From assembly GCA_934477985.1 (NCBI GenBank), contig CAKSOR010000079.1, positions 1 through 8,938 of the forward strand: a stretch of 8,938 bases of DNA, in the 5' to 3' direction. Each line of letters starts with the position of its first letter. Position 1 is the first letter of the stretch. Position numbers and translations under genes: made by a program. The notes under the pieces are model-generated. The model saw only the letters and a list, made by a program, of their open reading frames with translations, was not told the origin of the DNA and made no database searches. This stretch comes from an uncultured Eubacteriales bacterium (GTDB lineage: Bacteria > Bacillota > Clostridia > Oscillospirales > CAG-272). Below are positions 8,722 to 8,938 of this stretch, one piece after another.

Positions 8722-8750
8722 AAAAACGGCAGCTTCAGCTGCCGTTTTTT
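8722..8750 (+). terminator. Rho-independent terminator after the zinc-ribbon gene
   Basis: A-run at 8722-8726, stem CGGCAGC (8727-8733), loop TTCA, stem GCTGCCG (8738-8744), then six T (8745-8750). It starts four bases after the stop codon at 8716-8718. The flanking A-run makes it potentially active on both strands. It closes the transcription unit and separates it from the promoter at 8809. Confidence 0.95.
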
Positions 8751-8770
8751 CTGTGCGTGCGCTCAATTAT

Positions 8771-8800
8771 CGGTTGAATGCCTCAACCGTGATTCAACGG
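8771..8800 (+). promoter_or_regulatory. Operator-like repeat cluster upstream of the right-edge promoter
   Basis: CGGTTGA (8771-8777) and TCAACCG (8783-8789) form a perfect 7-bp inverted repeat with a five-base spacer. TCAACGG (8794-8800), a one-mismatch copy, follows in direct orientation 11 bases after the second arm, which is one helical turn. The cluster ends eight bases before the predicted -35 at 8809. The arrangement suits a regulator binding just upstream of RNA polymerase; no known factor is recognised. Confidence 0.45.
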
Positions 8801-8808
8801 ATGAGTTA

Positions 8809-8837
8809 TTGTTCCCCCGCCGATTCTGTGTTATAAT
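8809..8837 (+). promoter_or_regulatory. Extended -10 promoter for the gene(s) at the right edge
   Basis: A perfect TATAAT (8832-8837) is preceded by the extended element TGT (8829-8831). With a 17-base spacer the -35 is TTGTTC (8809-8814), matching only the TTG part. The weak -35 with an extended -10, plus the repeats just upstream, suggests regulated initiation. Transcription would start near 8844 and read the short ORF at 8876. Confidence 0.75.
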
Positions 8838-8875
8838 ATTCTCAGCTTCATGAGAGGCACGAAAGGAGACCAGCT

Positions 8876-8899
8876 ATGAAAAGTCAACCCCCAATCTGA
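8876..8899 (+). CDS. Seven-codon leader ORF (MKSQPPI)
   Basis: ATG at 8876 follows AAAGGAG (8862-8868) with a seven-base spacing, yet the frame stops after seven codons at TGA 8897-8899. The peptide is Met-Lys-Ser-Gln-Pro-Pro-Ile. A strong promoter and ribosome site for so short a frame suggest an upstream regulatory peptide, because a second Shine-Dalgarno lies at 8923-8930. The Pro-Pro pair is a slow-translation context in bacteria. Alternatively it is the decayed or frameshifted start of a longer gene; neither other forward frame stays open, closing at about 8910 and 8934, so a simple single frameshift is not obvious. Confidence 0.45.
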   Translation: MKSQPPI

Positions 8900-8922
8900 G
8901 AAGTTAACAGAAAGTTTTCATC

Positions 8923-8930
8923 AAAAGGAA
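8923..8930 (+). promoter_or_regulatory. Shine-Dalgarno-like site for a gene starting beyond the window
   Basis: AAAAGGAA lies eight bases from the window end. No ATG follows in the visible bases. The spacing would suit a start codon at or just past base 8939. This supports the idea that the seven-codon ORF is a leader in front of a main gene. Confidence 0.4.
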
Positions 8931-8938
8931 CTTGAGAC

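Noticed and set aside
8897..8899. TGA in the seven-codon ORF as selenocysteine or recoded tryptophan
   Set aside because: Neighbouring genes use TGA as a normal stop (csaB-like, mcsA, mcsB), Trp is encoded by TGG, and the frame meets another TGA at 8933-8935 after only twelve more codons.

Overview
The window is GC-rich and looks like a low-copy chromosomal segment of a Firmicutes bacterium, most likely an uncultivated Clostridia/Oscillospirales-type (Ruminococcaceae-like) organism. The basis is the McsA-McsB-ClpC cluster, which is Firmicutes-specific, strong AGGAGG-type ribosome binding sites, a lipoprotein signal, and a high-GC codon style typical of that group. This placement is inference. 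No tRNA, rRNA, CRISPR array or mobile element was seen.

Left part, minus strand (about 1-4235): a two-gene cell-surface polysaccharide operon. A strong extended -10 promoter (4207-4235) drives a two-domain enzyme that fuses a GT4 glycosyltransferase to a CsaB-type polysaccharide pyruvyl transferase (1878-4097). Its stop codon lies inside the Shine-Dalgarno of the next gene, a lipoprotein with three tandem repeat domains followed by a GH16 catalytic domain. That gene runs off the left edge of the window, so its C-terminus is not visible.

Middle part, plus strand (about 4298-8016): a divergent protein quality-control operon mcsA-mcsB-clpC. The genes overlap or are tightly spaced. ClpC looks fully functional: both Walker A/B pairs, arginine fingers, a ClpP-docking LGF tripeptide and both N-domain Glu residues associated with phospho-arginine docking. 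Its partners are unusual. McsA keeps only one zinc finger plus the UVR helix pair. The McsB homologue has lost essentially every catalytic motif of the protein-arginine kinase family, although its fold-defining stretches and C-terminal domain align well. There is no ctsR gene in the usual first position and no CtsR operator. This apparent conversion of the arginine-kinase module into a pseudokinase or adaptor next to an intact ClpC is the most interesting signal in the window.

Right part, plus strand (8059-8938): a monocistronic gene with its own promoter and a leader hairpin encodes a small, charged coiled-coil protein with a zinc ribbon. It ends in a textbook intrinsic terminator. Beyond it is a second promoter preceded by operator-like repeats. 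It leads into a 7-codon leader ORF with a Pro-Pro pair and then a second Shine-Dalgarno at the very edge, so the main gene probably begins just outside the window.
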